From assembly GCF_938018145.1 (NCBI RefSeq), contig NZ_CALIII010000145.1, positions 1 to 7,050 of the forward strand: a stretch of DNA of 7,050 nt, given 5' to 3'. A program made the translations under genes and the position numbers. The notes below the pieces were generated by a model. The model was given only the letters and a program-made list of their open reading frames with translations. It was not told where the DNA came from and did not search any database. The stretch is from an uncultured Campylobacter sp. Lineage in GTDB: Bacteria > Campylobacterota > Campylobacteria > Campylobacterales > Campylobacteraceae. Shown piece after piece: positions 1 through 6,081 of this stretch. The first letter of the stretch is position 1, and every line of letters starts with the position of its first letter.

Positions 1-624
1 GTTAGCATTTTTAGCTTTCACCCGGTTAAGCCGCTAACGACCTTTGAGGGTGGCGCGCTAGCGACAAATGACGACGAGATCGCGCGCCTAGCACGCCTCT
101 ACCGCTCGCACGGCATAGCTAAAAAACGCCTCTGGGATAGCGACCAGAGCCTGCTTGGCTACAACTACCGCCTACCAGACGTCGCCTGCGCGCTAGGGCT
201 AAATCAGCTAAAAAGACTAGACGAAACTATCGCGGCGCGCGAGAAAATCGCCAAATTTTACGACGAAAAATTTGAGAAAAATCCGTATTTTAGCACCGTG
301 AAGTTACCCGGCGACGTCGTTAGTTCGCGCCACCTCTACCCTATCTTGCTATTTCGCCAGTTCTGGTGTGCCAAAGAGGACATCTTCGCCGCCCTTCACG
401 AGCGCGGCATCGGCGTGCAGGTGCACTATAAGCCGACTTATAAATTTAGCTTTTACCGCGAGCGCTACGGCGATATTTCGGTGCCTAGCGCCGAGGATTT
501 TTACGCCGCCGAGCTTAGTATCCCGTGCCATCAGTGCATGAGCCTAGAGGACGCAAATTTCGTTGCAAATACGCTTTTTGAGGTTTTAAAGAGCTTTGAT
601 ACGCCGCAAGGCTGCAGGGTTTAG
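1..624 (+). CDS. pseC: PseC, UDP-4-amino-4,6-dideoxy-N-acetyl-L-altrosamine transaminase (3' part; 5' end outside window)
   Basis: This is the C-terminal 207 residues of a PLP-dependent sugar aminotransferase of the DegT/DnrJ/EryC1 family, open to the left edge. The fragment starts almost at the cofactor lysine: SFHPVK at fragment residues 5-10, with K10 (bases 28-30) the expected Schiff-base lysine, followed by TTFEGG (13-18). Further family blocks are GYNYRLPD (53-60), ALGLNQL (64-70), HLYPILL, and GIGVQVHYKP near the C terminus. PseC is usually about 375 residues, so roughly 170 are missing. PseC makes the second step of pseudaminic acid synthesis in the cytoplasm, moving an amino group from glutamate to C4 of the 4-keto product of PseB. 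The general family also serves other aminosugars; the choice of PseC rests on the HPVKP motif and on pseF, G, H and I directly downstream. Its stop lies 12 bases before the pseF ATG, in the same frame. Base composition is GC-rich (52-63% in sampled lines). Confidence 0.93.
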   Translation, partial: VSIFSFHPVKPLTTFEGGALATNDDEIARLARLYRSHGIAKKRLWDSDQSLLGYNYRLPDVACALGLNQLKRLDETIAAREKIAKFYDEKFEKNPYFSTVKLPGDVVSSRHLYPILLFRQFWCAKEDIFAALHERGIGVQVHYKPTYKFSFYRERYGDISVPSAEDFYAAELSIPCHQCMSLEDANFVANTLFEVLKSFDTPQGCRV

Positions 625-636
625 GCGGTAAATTTG

Positions 637-1332
637 ATGAGAGACAACCACAACTGCGCCCTTTGCGTCATTCCCGCTCGCGGCGACAGCAAGCGCATAC
701 CGCGCAAAAACGTTAAAGATTTTTTAGGCAAGCCGCTGATAGCCTACAGCATCGAAGCAGCGCTAAATTCGGGCGTTTTTGAGCGCGTCATAGTGAGCAC
801 CGACGATGCTGGGATAGCGGACGTCGCAGTTAAATTCGGCGCGCAAGTTCCGTTTATGAGGGACGCCGCGCTGAGCGACGACTACGCCACCAGTAGCGAC
901 GCCGTAGCGGACGCGGCGAGAAGGCTAGGCGGCGAATACTCTCATGTCTGCTGCCTTTACGCGACCGCACCGCTCATCACGGGTGAAATTTTACGTGAGG
1001 CTTACGGCAAATTTGAGGAAGCCGGGTGCGAGTTTTTATTTTCCGCGACCGAGTTTAGCTTCCCGGTCCAGCGCGCTATCAAGCTTGACGATAAAGGCGC
1101 AGTGAGTATGTTTTACCCGCAGTTTGCGCTAACTCGCTCGCAGGATTTAGAGCGAGCCTATCACGACGCAGGCGCGTTTTATTTCGGTAGGCGCGAGGCA
1201 TGGCTGGAGAAAAAACCGATCTTTGCGGCGCATTCTAGGGCGTTTTTGCTACCGCGAAATTTAGTCTGCGACATCGACACGCCCGAGGATTTTGAGTTTG
1301 CGCAGAAGCTTTACGAGATAAATTACCGCTGA
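637..1332 (+). CDS. pseF: PseF, CMP-pseudaminic acid synthetase (cytidylyltransferase)
   Basis: The 231-residue product has the usual length of CMP-sialic/pseudaminic acid synthetases. The nucleotide-binding signature IPARGDSKRIPRKN is at residues 12-25, followed by GKPLIAYSIEAA (31-42), VIVSTDD (51-57), LYATAPLI (107-114), HDAGAFYFG (176-184) and the acidic DIDTPEDFEFA (212-222), where metal-binding aspartates are expected. It would couple CTP to pseudaminic acid, giving CMP-Pse for the flagellin glycosyltransferase. NeuA (sialic) and LegF (legionaminic) enzymes share the fold; PseF is preferred because the neighbours are Pse genes. ATG 637 is taken as start; a TTG immediately before it (634) is an equally placed alternative adding one residue, and the ribosome site is weak (AGGCGG near 623-628). 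It is in the same frame as pseC, 12 bases after its stop, and only 6 bases precede the next gene. Confidence 0.93.
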   Translation: MRDNHNCALCVIPARGDSKRIPRKNVKDFLGKPLIAYSIEAALNSGVFERVIVSTDDAGIADVAVKFGAQVPFMRDAALSDDYATSSDAVADAARRLGGEYSHVCCLYATAPLITGEILREAYGKFEEAGCEFLFSATEFSFPVQRAIKLDDKGAVSMFYPQFALTRSQDLERAYHDAGAFYFGRREAWLEKKPIFAAHSRAFLLPRNLVCDIDTPEDFEFAQKLYEINYR

Positions 1333-1335
1333 GGA
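1331..1335 (+). promoter_or_regulatory. Ribosome binding site of the small membrane protein, overlapping the pseF stop
   Basis: GAGGA overlaps the pseF TGA (1330-1332) and sits 3 bases before ATG 1339 (spacer AAA). It is a recognisable Shine-Dalgarno site at a short distance and supports the 74-codon frame being translated. Its position within the pseF stop suggests coupled translation. Confidence 0.5.
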
Positions 1336-1338
1336 AAA

Positions 1339-1563
1339 ATGCAAAAAGATTACATAAAAGCCAAAATATCGGTAGCCAGAGCGCTCATGCAGATCTTTGC
1401 GGTTGCGGGGATCTTGCACATATTTTATCTGGCGGCTAGCTACCGCGGCTTAAACGAGGTTCAGATCCTGTTTTTCGCCTCTGCCGGTGCGGTTTACCTC
1501 ATCGCCGCCGTGTGTTTGACGCTTAGGATTTTAAATTTGGCGGAAAAACTCGATGAATTTTAG
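1339..1563 (+). CDS. Small two-helix membrane protein of unknown function within the pse operon
   Basis: I do not recognise this 74-residue protein. It begins with a basic stretch (K3, K7, K9, R14), then a hydrophobic segment at about residues 15-34, a short polar turn (YRGLNE, 35-40), a second hydrophobic segment at about 42-62, and a charged tail (R63, E69, K70, D72, E73). Positive charges at the N terminus suggest both ends face the cytoplasm. There is no cleavable signal peptide or lipobox. Evidence that it is a real gene: ATG start with a ribosome site, a 6-base gap after pseF, GC-rich codon use like pseF, and an 11-base overlap with pseG, so that the pse operon would contain an unexplained hole without it. 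In C. jejuni, as I recall, pseF and pseG adjoin without such a gene. A role such as membrane anchoring of the Pse enzymes or Maf near the flagellar exporter is only a guess. Confidence 0.75.
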   Translation: MQKDYIKAKISVARALMQIFAVAGILHIFYLAASYRGLNEVQILFFASAGAVYLIAAVCLTLRILNLAEKLDEF

Positions 1564-2413
1564 CGAAATCTCAAACCTAAAAACTCTCATCCGCGCCGAT
1601 AGCGGCTCGAAAATCGGGCATGGACACGTTAGGCGCGACCTCATCTTGGCGCAAAAATTTAAAGACGTCAGCTTTGCTTGCATCGATCTGCCGGGTAGTC
1701 TCATAGGCGAGATACCCCACCCCGTTTTTACGCTAAAAAGCGCGGATATAAATGAGCTGGTAAATTTGATAAAAGAGCATAAATTTGAGCTTTTAGCGAT
1801 CGATCATTATGGCATTAGCGCGGCGGACGAAAAGCTAATCAAAGAGCAAACGAACATCCAAATTTTAAGCTTTGACGACAACTACAAAGAGCATTTTTGC
1901 GACTACTTGCTAAACGTAAATATCTACGCCCAGCCCCAAAAATACGCAAATCTCGTGCCCGCAAACTGCGAGCTGATACTTTCGCCGCTAGTTAGGAGCG
2001 AGTTTTATGGCGAAGCAAAAATCAAACGCGAGAAAAAATTTAATTACCTCATCGTGCTAGGCGGCACTGACGCGCTAAATTTGACGGCCAAAATCGCCTC
2101 AAATTTGCTCGCTAAAAACAAAAAAGTAGCCGTCATTACGACGAGCGCAAACATAAATTTAGCAAATTTGCAAAATTTGGCGGATAGCGAGCCAAATTTT
2201 AGCCTATTCATAAACTCAAACGAGGTGGCGCGGTTGATGAACGAGAGCGAAATTTTGGTGATTTCAGCTAGCTCGCTCGTAAACGAAGCGCTGGTTTTAG
2301 GCGCCAAATTTAAAGCCGTGCGCGTCGCGGACAATCAAAACGAGATGGCGCAGTGGCTAGCCGCAAACGGGCGCGAGATCTACGAGGCAGACGAGATATG
2401 CTTGAGCTTATAA
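1553..2413 (+). CDS. pseG: PseG, UDP-2,4-diacetamido-2,4,6-trideoxy-beta-L-altropyranose hydrolase
   Basis: The 286-residue protein matches PseG, a GT-B-fold nucleotide-sugar hydrolase that removes UDP from the PseH product, giving the free sugar for PseI. Visible blocks: RADSGSKIGHGHVRRD (14-29), in which H25 aligns with the catalytic His17 of C. jejuni PseG as I recall that sequence; IDHYGIS (83-89); ILSFDD (104-109); LNVNIYA (120-126); GGTDALNL (170-177); MNESE (229-233); and SASSLVNEAL (238-247), the usual UDP-binding C-terminal motif. The N terminus is about 8 residues longer than in C. jejuni; no start codon exists between ATG 1553 and the conserved block, so this start is forced. It overlaps the small membrane gene by 11 bases and pseH by 16 bases. 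Composition varies along the gene, with an AT-rich stretch at 2100-2220 (35% G+C in one sampled line). Confidence 0.94.
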   Translation: MNFSEISNLKTLIRADSGSKIGHGHVRRDLILAQKFKDVSFACIDLPGSLIGEIPHPVFTLKSADINELVNLIKEHKFELLAIDHYGISAADEKLIKEQTNIQILSFDDNYKEHFCDYLLNVNIYAQPQKYANLVPANCELILSPLVRSEFYGEAKIKREKKFNYLIVLGGTDALNLTAKIASNLLAKNKKVAVITTSANINLANLQNLADSEPNFSLFINSNEVARLMNESEILVISASSLVNEALVLGAKFKAVRVADNQNEMAQWLAANGREIYEADEICLSL

Positions 2414-2874
2414 ATTTTACCGATCTAACGGACGAGCAAATTTTGATGATTTTGCGCTGGCGAAACGATGAGCGAGTCGCAAAATACATGAAAAACAAAA
2501 GCGTGAGCGAGCAAGAGCACAGAAAATTTATCGTAAATTTAAAAAACGACGAAACGAAAAGATATTTTTTAGTAAAAGAGGATAGCGACTATATCGGCGT
2601 GATCGATTTCGTGGATATCGAGGCGGACTCGTGCGAATTTGGCATTTACGCAAATCCAGAGCTAAAAGGCAAAGGCAAAATCCTAATACAAACAATCGTA
2701 GAATACGCCGCCAAAACGCTTAAAGTCGGCGAGCTAAAATCATGCGCCTACAACGAAAACGAAAAAGCGATCGCGCTATACCGAAAATTCGGCTTTGAAA
2801 TTTACGGGCGCGACGAGCAAATGAGCTATATGTCGTTATCTTTACGCAAACTTGATATAATGGCTAAAAGTTAG
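2398..2874 (+). CDS. pseH: PseH, UDP-4-amino-4,6-dideoxy-N-acetyl-beta-L-altrosamine N-acetyltransferase
   Basis: The 158-residue protein is a GNAT-fold acetyltransferase. It starts MLELINFTDL, like known PseH, then WRN (21-23), KRYFLV and YIGVIDFV (54-72), the acetyl-CoA-binding loop region NPELKGKGKIL (86-96) and the NEKAIALYRKFGF block (121-133), whose tyrosine is the usual GNAT proton-donor position. It transfers acetyl from acetyl-CoA to the 4-amino group of the PseC product. The open frame extends up to an ATG at 2353, but those 15 extra residues (rich in Arg) read through the pseG coding sequence out of frame and are not typical of PseH, so ATG 2398 is chosen, giving a 16-base overlap with pseG. 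A GAGG at 2384-2387 can serve as ribosome site. The gene is strongly AT-rich around 2521-2580 (22% G+C) compared with pseF and pseI. Confidence 0.92.
   Translation: MLELINFTDLTDEQILMILRWRNDERVAKYMKNKSVSEQEHRKFIVNLKNDETKRYFLVKEDSDYIGVIDFVDIEADSCEFGIYANPELKGKGKILIQTIVEYAAKTLKVGELKSCAYNENEKAIALYRKFGFEIYGRDEQMSYMSLSLRKLDIMAKS
2833..2861 (+). promoter_or_regulatory. Possible sigma-70 promoter inside the end of pseH, ahead of pseI
   Basis: An exact TATAAT lies at 2856-2861, preceded by TTGA, about 20 bases upstream of the pseI start codon. Campylobacter housekeeping promoters rely mainly on the -10 box, with little -35 conservation; here the -35 position (2833-2838, TCGTTA) is poor and no T-rich upstream run is obvious. 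It could give extra transcription of pseI and maf from a very short leader, but in AT-rich coding sequence a chance match is quite possible. Confidence 0.22.
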
Positions 2875-2882
2875 GAAAATTT

Positions 2883-3911
2883 ATGAAAATAGCAAATTTC
2901 GACACGGACGAAAAGGTATTTATCATCGCCGAACTCTCGGCAAATCACTCGGGCAGCCTGCAAACGGCGCTTGACACGATAAAAGCAGCTAAGCGCGCGG
3001 GCGCAGACGCCATAAAACTGCAAACATATACGCCAGATAGCCTCACGCTAGATTCGCGCGGCGAGGACTTCATGATAAAAGGCGGGCTGTGGGACGGGGC
3101 AAATTTATACGAGCTCTACCGGCAAGCTCTGACGCCGCGAGAGTGGCACGAGCAGCTTTTTGCGGCGGCTCGGGACGAAGGGCTAGTCTGCTTTTCAAGC
3201 CCATTTTGCAGAGACGACGCGGACTTTTTAGAGAAATTTAACCCACCCGCTTATAAGATAGCAAGCTTTGAGGTTACGGATTATGATTTCGTACGGTACG
3301 TCGCGCTTAAGGGCAAACCGATCATCATCTCCACGGGCATCGCGACCGAGCAGGAAATCGCCGACGTCGTGCAAATTTGCAAAGATGCGGGAAACGAGCA
3401 GATCGCGCTTTTAAAATGCACGTCTAGCTACCCTGCTCCGCTTGACGGGATGAATCTGCTCACGATTGCGGATATGAAACGCAAATTTGGCGCTGAGGTC
3501 GGCTTTTCAGACCATACGCTAGGTATCGTAGCGCCCGTTGTCGCCGTGAGTCTGGGCGCTCGCATCATAGAAAAGCACTTTATCCTAGATAAAAGCGTTC
3601 GCAGCGTCGATGAGGCCTTTAGCTTGGACGAGCGGGAGTTTGGCGAGATGGTAAAAGCCGTGCGAGGCGCCGAAGCGCTGCTTGGCAAAGTAAACTACGA
3701 ACTAGACGATAAGGCCGTGCAAAATCGCCGCTTTTCCCGCTCGCTTTACGCCTGCGCGGATATCAAAGAGGGCGAAATCTTTAGCGAAAAAAACGTAAAA
3801 AGCGTACGCCCGGGATACGGCTTGCACCCTAAATTTTTACCCGAATTACTAGGTAAAGAAGCAAAAAGAGAGATAAAATTTAGCGAAAGAATCAAAAAAG
3901 AAGATCTATAA
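2883..3911 (+). CDS. pseI: PseI, pseudaminic acid synthase (NeuB family)
   Basis: The 342-residue enzyme condenses 2,4-diacetamido-2,4,6-trideoxy-L-altrose with phosphoenolpyruvate to form pseudaminic acid. The N-terminal TIM-barrel (about 10-265) shows IAELSANHSGS (15-25), DAIKLQTYTPD (42-52), CFSSPF (103-108), YKIASFE (124-130), LLKCTSSYPAP (176-186), GFSDHTLG (207-214) and IIEKHF (228-233). H211 and H232 have the 21-residue spacing of the Mn-binding histidines of meningococcal NeuB. The C-terminal SAF/antifreeze-like domain (about 283-342) contains RRFSRSLYA and SVRPGYGLHP, whose arginine normally reaches the neighbouring subunit's active site. Sialic (NeuB) and legionaminic (LegI) synthases are close relatives; context fixes the call. 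ATG 2883 has AGGA at 2873-2876, overlapping the pseH stop. The gene is GC-rich again (53% sampled), unlike pseH on one side and maf on the other. Confidence 0.95.
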   Translation: MKIANFDTDEKVFIIAELSANHSGSLQTALDTIKAAKRAGADAIKLQTYTPDSLTLDSRGEDFMIKGGLWDGANLYELYRQALTPREWHEQLFAAARDEGLVCFSSPFCRDDADFLEKFNPPAYKIASFEVTDYDFVRYVALKGKPIIISTGIATEQEIADVVQICKDAGNEQIALLKCTSSYPAPLDGMNLLTIADMKRKFGAEVGFSDHTLGIVAPVVAVSLGARIIEKHFILDKSVRSVDEAFSLDEREFGEMVKAVRGAEALLGKVNYELDDKAVQNRRFSRSLYACADIKEGEIFSEKNVKSVRPGYGLHPKFLPELLGKEAKREIKFSERIKKEDL

Positions 3912-3913
3912 AA

Positions 3914-3918
3914 AGGAG
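3914..3918 (+). promoter_or_regulatory. Strong ribosome binding site of maf
   Basis: AGGAG with five bases (AGAAA) before ATG 3924, inside the 12-base gap after the pseI stop. It is the best-matching site in the operon and supports the long maf start, including a Lys-rich leader of about 35 residues ahead of the family core. Confidence 0.6.
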
Positions 3919-3923
3919 AGAAA

Positions 3924-5975
3924 ATGGCAAAAGAGATAGATAAAGAATTTGACCTAAAACATCTAAGCGTTAAAAAAACAAAGCATGGAGAGGCAAAACA
4001 GGAGGCTACAAACATAGATGGCTTGCAAAATCCGATCTTGAAACGTAACCTTAACGCCCTCTTTCAGCAAGATGAAATTCTAGCCACACGGCTTTTTGCT
4101 TTTACCGATCAAGGCGAATACGAGGTATTTGTCGGCAAAGACCCGATCGACATCAATATCATAAACAACAAAACCCTAAAATACGTCTATGAAAATCCGG
4201 TAAAAGAAATCACGGATATGCTAGAACAAACCGAAAAAGAATACAAACGCTATCCGATTATGTATTTTTACGGGCTTGGCAACGGTATATTTCACAAAGC
4301 TTTGCTGAAAAACCGAACGCATAAAAAAATAGTCGTAATCGAGCCGAAACTAGAGATCATTTATATAGTTTTAAATTTAATTGACCTCTCAGAAGAGCTT
4401 GCTAGCGAGAGATTGGTGCTGTTTTATTCAGAATTTGCCACATATACGCAATTTTATTTCATCGTCTCTCAAAGCGATTTCGTATCATACGCCAAGCTTT
4501 ACGATTTGCACATTCATACGCATTTTTACGACCAATTTGCCGATGACTACCAAAGGATAAATCAAGACTTCATAAAAGCCATTTCGCAAATGGTTTTAGC
4601 TCATGGCAACAGTATTGACGATATGCTAATAGGCATCCGCCATCACATAGAAAATTTGCCGGAAATGATAACAAACTATGTTTACACCGATATGGTAAAA
4701 AAACGCCACGGACTTATGGATACCGCTATTATCGTAGCTACAGGTCCAAGCCTAGATAAACAACTCGTTACGCTTAAAAAATTTGCACCTTACGTTACAA
4801 TTATCAGCCTTGACGCCTCATATCCGATCCTGATGAGGCACGGCATCAAGCCGGACTACGTAACTTCGATCGAGCGTGTAGAGGCGACATCAAGCTTCTT
4901 TAATAGTAAAAATAAAGAATTTGATGAAAATATCTACTTTATCGTCGCTTCTCTAACGCATCAAAAAACGATAAAAAATATCTTACCGCGCCGCCTTGTG
5001 CTTACTATGCGTCCTCAACAAAGCGAGATAGCGTTTAATATGAAAAAATACGGATATCTAGGCATCGGACACTCCACGGCAAACCAAGCCTATCAGCTAG
5101 CTTACGCGCTAGGGCATAAAAATATCGTGCTTATAGGTCAGGATTTAGCTTTTGCGCCGGACGGCAAAAGCCACGCCAGTGGACATGCGTTTGCACAAAG
5201 CGACGAGTATCTTTACGTCCCGGCCTACGGCGGCAAAGGAGAAGTCCGTACGACTTACGTTTGGAAGCTCTTTAAAAACCAATACGAAAAAGATATCGAG
5301 CAAGCAAGTTTAGAGGATATAAAAACATATAATTGCACCGAGGGCGGCGCCAAAATTAACGGCACTATAGAAGAGCCTTTTTTAGAAACTATGCAAAATT
5401 TAACCAAAGGCAAAGAACCCAAAAAACTACCGAATATACCAAAAAATAAAGAAAAAGCCACAGACAAAGATCTGCTAAAAGCCTATAATTTCTTAATCAA
5501 AAAAATAACTATTCAAAATTTAGCAAAAGATAGAATAGAAGCCGTATTTTTAGAACTTGTACCAAAAATTGACGAGATGATTAAGCTTAGGGACGAGAAT
5601 AAAATAAGCGAAAACCTATTTAACAAGCTAGTAAAAATTGTAAACAAAATAGATAGGTTAAAAACATTTCTAAGTGCCAAAAAATTTACGCTATTTATAG
5701 AAAACGTCATACAAATGGCAATATATCATCAAGAACTAGAATTAGCTAAAATTTCAGTCGCACCAAGCGACACAAAGATTCAAAAAGTAAACAAACTACT
5801 TGAGTGGATCGAAATCCATAAGTATTGGCTTTTCTCTGCTGCAGGCGGATTAAACGCCGATATAGAAGTTACCAAAAAGGCTTCTAAAAATTTAGTTCGC
5901 GAGCTTAAAAAAAGAGGACTGATAACCAAAAACGAGATAGGCAAACCAAAAGAAGACTTTAATCTATCTTTTTAA
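3924..5975 (+). CDS. Maf-family motility accessory factor, probable flagellin pseudaminic acid transferase
   Basis: The 683-residue protein belongs to the Maf / DUF115 family found in flagellin glycosylation loci of Campylobacter, Helicobacter and Aeromonas, where Maf proteins are needed to put Pse or Leg onto flagellin in the cytoplasm. Order of parts: a Lys-rich leader (1-35); the N-terminal region starting NPILKRNLNALF (36-47) and EYEVFVGKDP (65-74); YFYGLGNG (114-121); the central DUF115 core with ATGPSLD (272-278), SLDASYPIL (295-303), TSIERVEATSSFF (314-326), GIGHSTANQAYQLAYALG (380-397), IGQDLAF (404-410), KSHASGHAF (415-423) and EGGAKINGTIEEPF (473-486); then a Lys-rich, apparently helical C-terminal part (about 495-683). 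There are no membrane segments. It follows pseI by 12 bases and converges on flagellin, its likely substrate. The C-terminal coding part is very AT-rich (23-30% in lines from 5461 to 5700) whereas the core reaches about 50%. The family is sure; which sugar it transfers is inferred from context. Confidence 0.9.
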   Translation: MAKEIDKEFDLKHLSVKKTKHGEAKQEATNIDGLQNPILKRNLNALFQQDEILATRLFAFTDQGEYEVFVGKDPIDINIINNKTLKYVYENPVKEITDMLEQTEKEYKRYPIMYFYGLGNGIFHKALLKNRTHKKIVVIEPKLEIIYIVLNLIDLSEELASERLVLFYSEFATYTQFYFIVSQSDFVSYAKLYDLHIHTHFYDQFADDYQRINQDFIKAISQMVLAHGNSIDDMLIGIRHHIENLPEMITNYVYTDMVKKRHGLMDTAIIVATGPSLDKQLVTLKKFAPYVTIISLDASYPILMRHGIKPDYVTSIERVEATSSFFNSKNKEFDENIYFIVASLTHQKTIKNILPRRLVLTMRPQQSEIAFNMKKYGYLGIGHSTANQAYQLAYALGHKNIVLIGQDLAFAPDGKSHASGHAFAQSDEYLYVPAYGGKGEVRTTYVWKLFKNQYEKDIEQASLEDIKTYNCTEGGAKINGTIEEPFLETMQNLTKGKEPKKLPNIPKNKEKATDKDLLKAYNFLIKKITIQNLAKDRIEAVFLELVPKIDEMIKLRDENKISENLFNKLVKIVNKIDRLKTFLSAKKFTLFIENVIQMAIYHQELELAKISVAPSDTKIQKVNKLLEWIEIHKYWLFSAAGGLNADIEVTKKASKNLVRELKKRGLITKNEIGKPKEDFNLSF

Positions 5976-5991
5976 ATTACGTTAAATTTAA

Positions 5992-6026
5992 AAACCCCAA
6001 ATCAGCCAAAAGCAGATTCGGGGTTT
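5992..6026. terminator. Shared rho-independent terminator between convergent maf and flagellin
   Basis: Arms 5992-6003 (AAACCCCAAATC) and 6015-6026 (GATTCGGGGTTT) enclose an 11-base loop. All 12 positions pair except one. Read on the minus strand (flagellin transcript) that position is a G-U wobble, and the stem is followed by five U in a row (GGGGTTTTTAAATTT). Read on the plus strand it is an A-C mismatch followed by only UUUAGUUU. So it should stop both genes but is better formed for flagellin. Confidence 0.82.
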
Positions 6027-6053
6027 AGTTTCGTACACATAAACGCGCTAAAC

Positions 6054-6071
6054 AGATCGCCGAAGCGATCT
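6054..6071 (-). other. Stable UUCG-loop hairpin just after the flagellin stop codon
   Basis: The minus-strand transcript has AGATCGC, UUCG, GCGATCT: seven perfect pairs closing a C(UUCG)G tetraloop, a loop known to be unusually stable. It begins about 10 bases past the flagellin TAG. What follows on that strand (TGTTTAGCGCG) is a poor U-run, so it is less likely to be the main terminator and more likely a 3' UTR stability element, ahead of the full terminator about 30 bases further on. Confidence 0.55.
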
Positions 6072-6081
6072 TAAATTTTAA

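Noticed and set aside
634..1332. NeuA (CMP-sialic acid) or LegF identity for the cytidylyltransferase, and NeuB/LegI for the synthase
   Set aside because: The families overlap in motif, but the adjoining pseC, pseG and pseH are specific to the pseudaminic acid route, so Pse identities are preferred.
2044..2334. Minus-strand open frames inside pseG, pseI and maf
   Set aside because: They lie wholly within well-supported genes on the other strand, have no ribosome sites or recognisable domains, and their Ser/Phe/Leu-rich content is what antisense readings of these codons give.
2353..2397. Longer start for pseH at ATG 2353
   Set aside because: The 15 extra residues are an Arg-rich out-of-frame reading of pseG. 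PseH homology begins at MLELINF, ATG 2398, with a usable GAGG upstream.
3972..3978. A7 tract at codons 17-19 of maf as a phase-variation switch (others at 3787, 4697 and 5907)
   Set aside because: The tracts are only seven A, common in AT-rich coding DNA. The long G or C runs that switch maf genes in C. jejuni are absent, and maf is intact here.
5976..6081. A small RNA gene or flagellar promoter in the intergenic gap
   Set aside because: The gap is only 106 bases and is fully explained by two hairpins. No sigma-28 or sigma-54 promoter pattern is seen, and both flanking genes end here.
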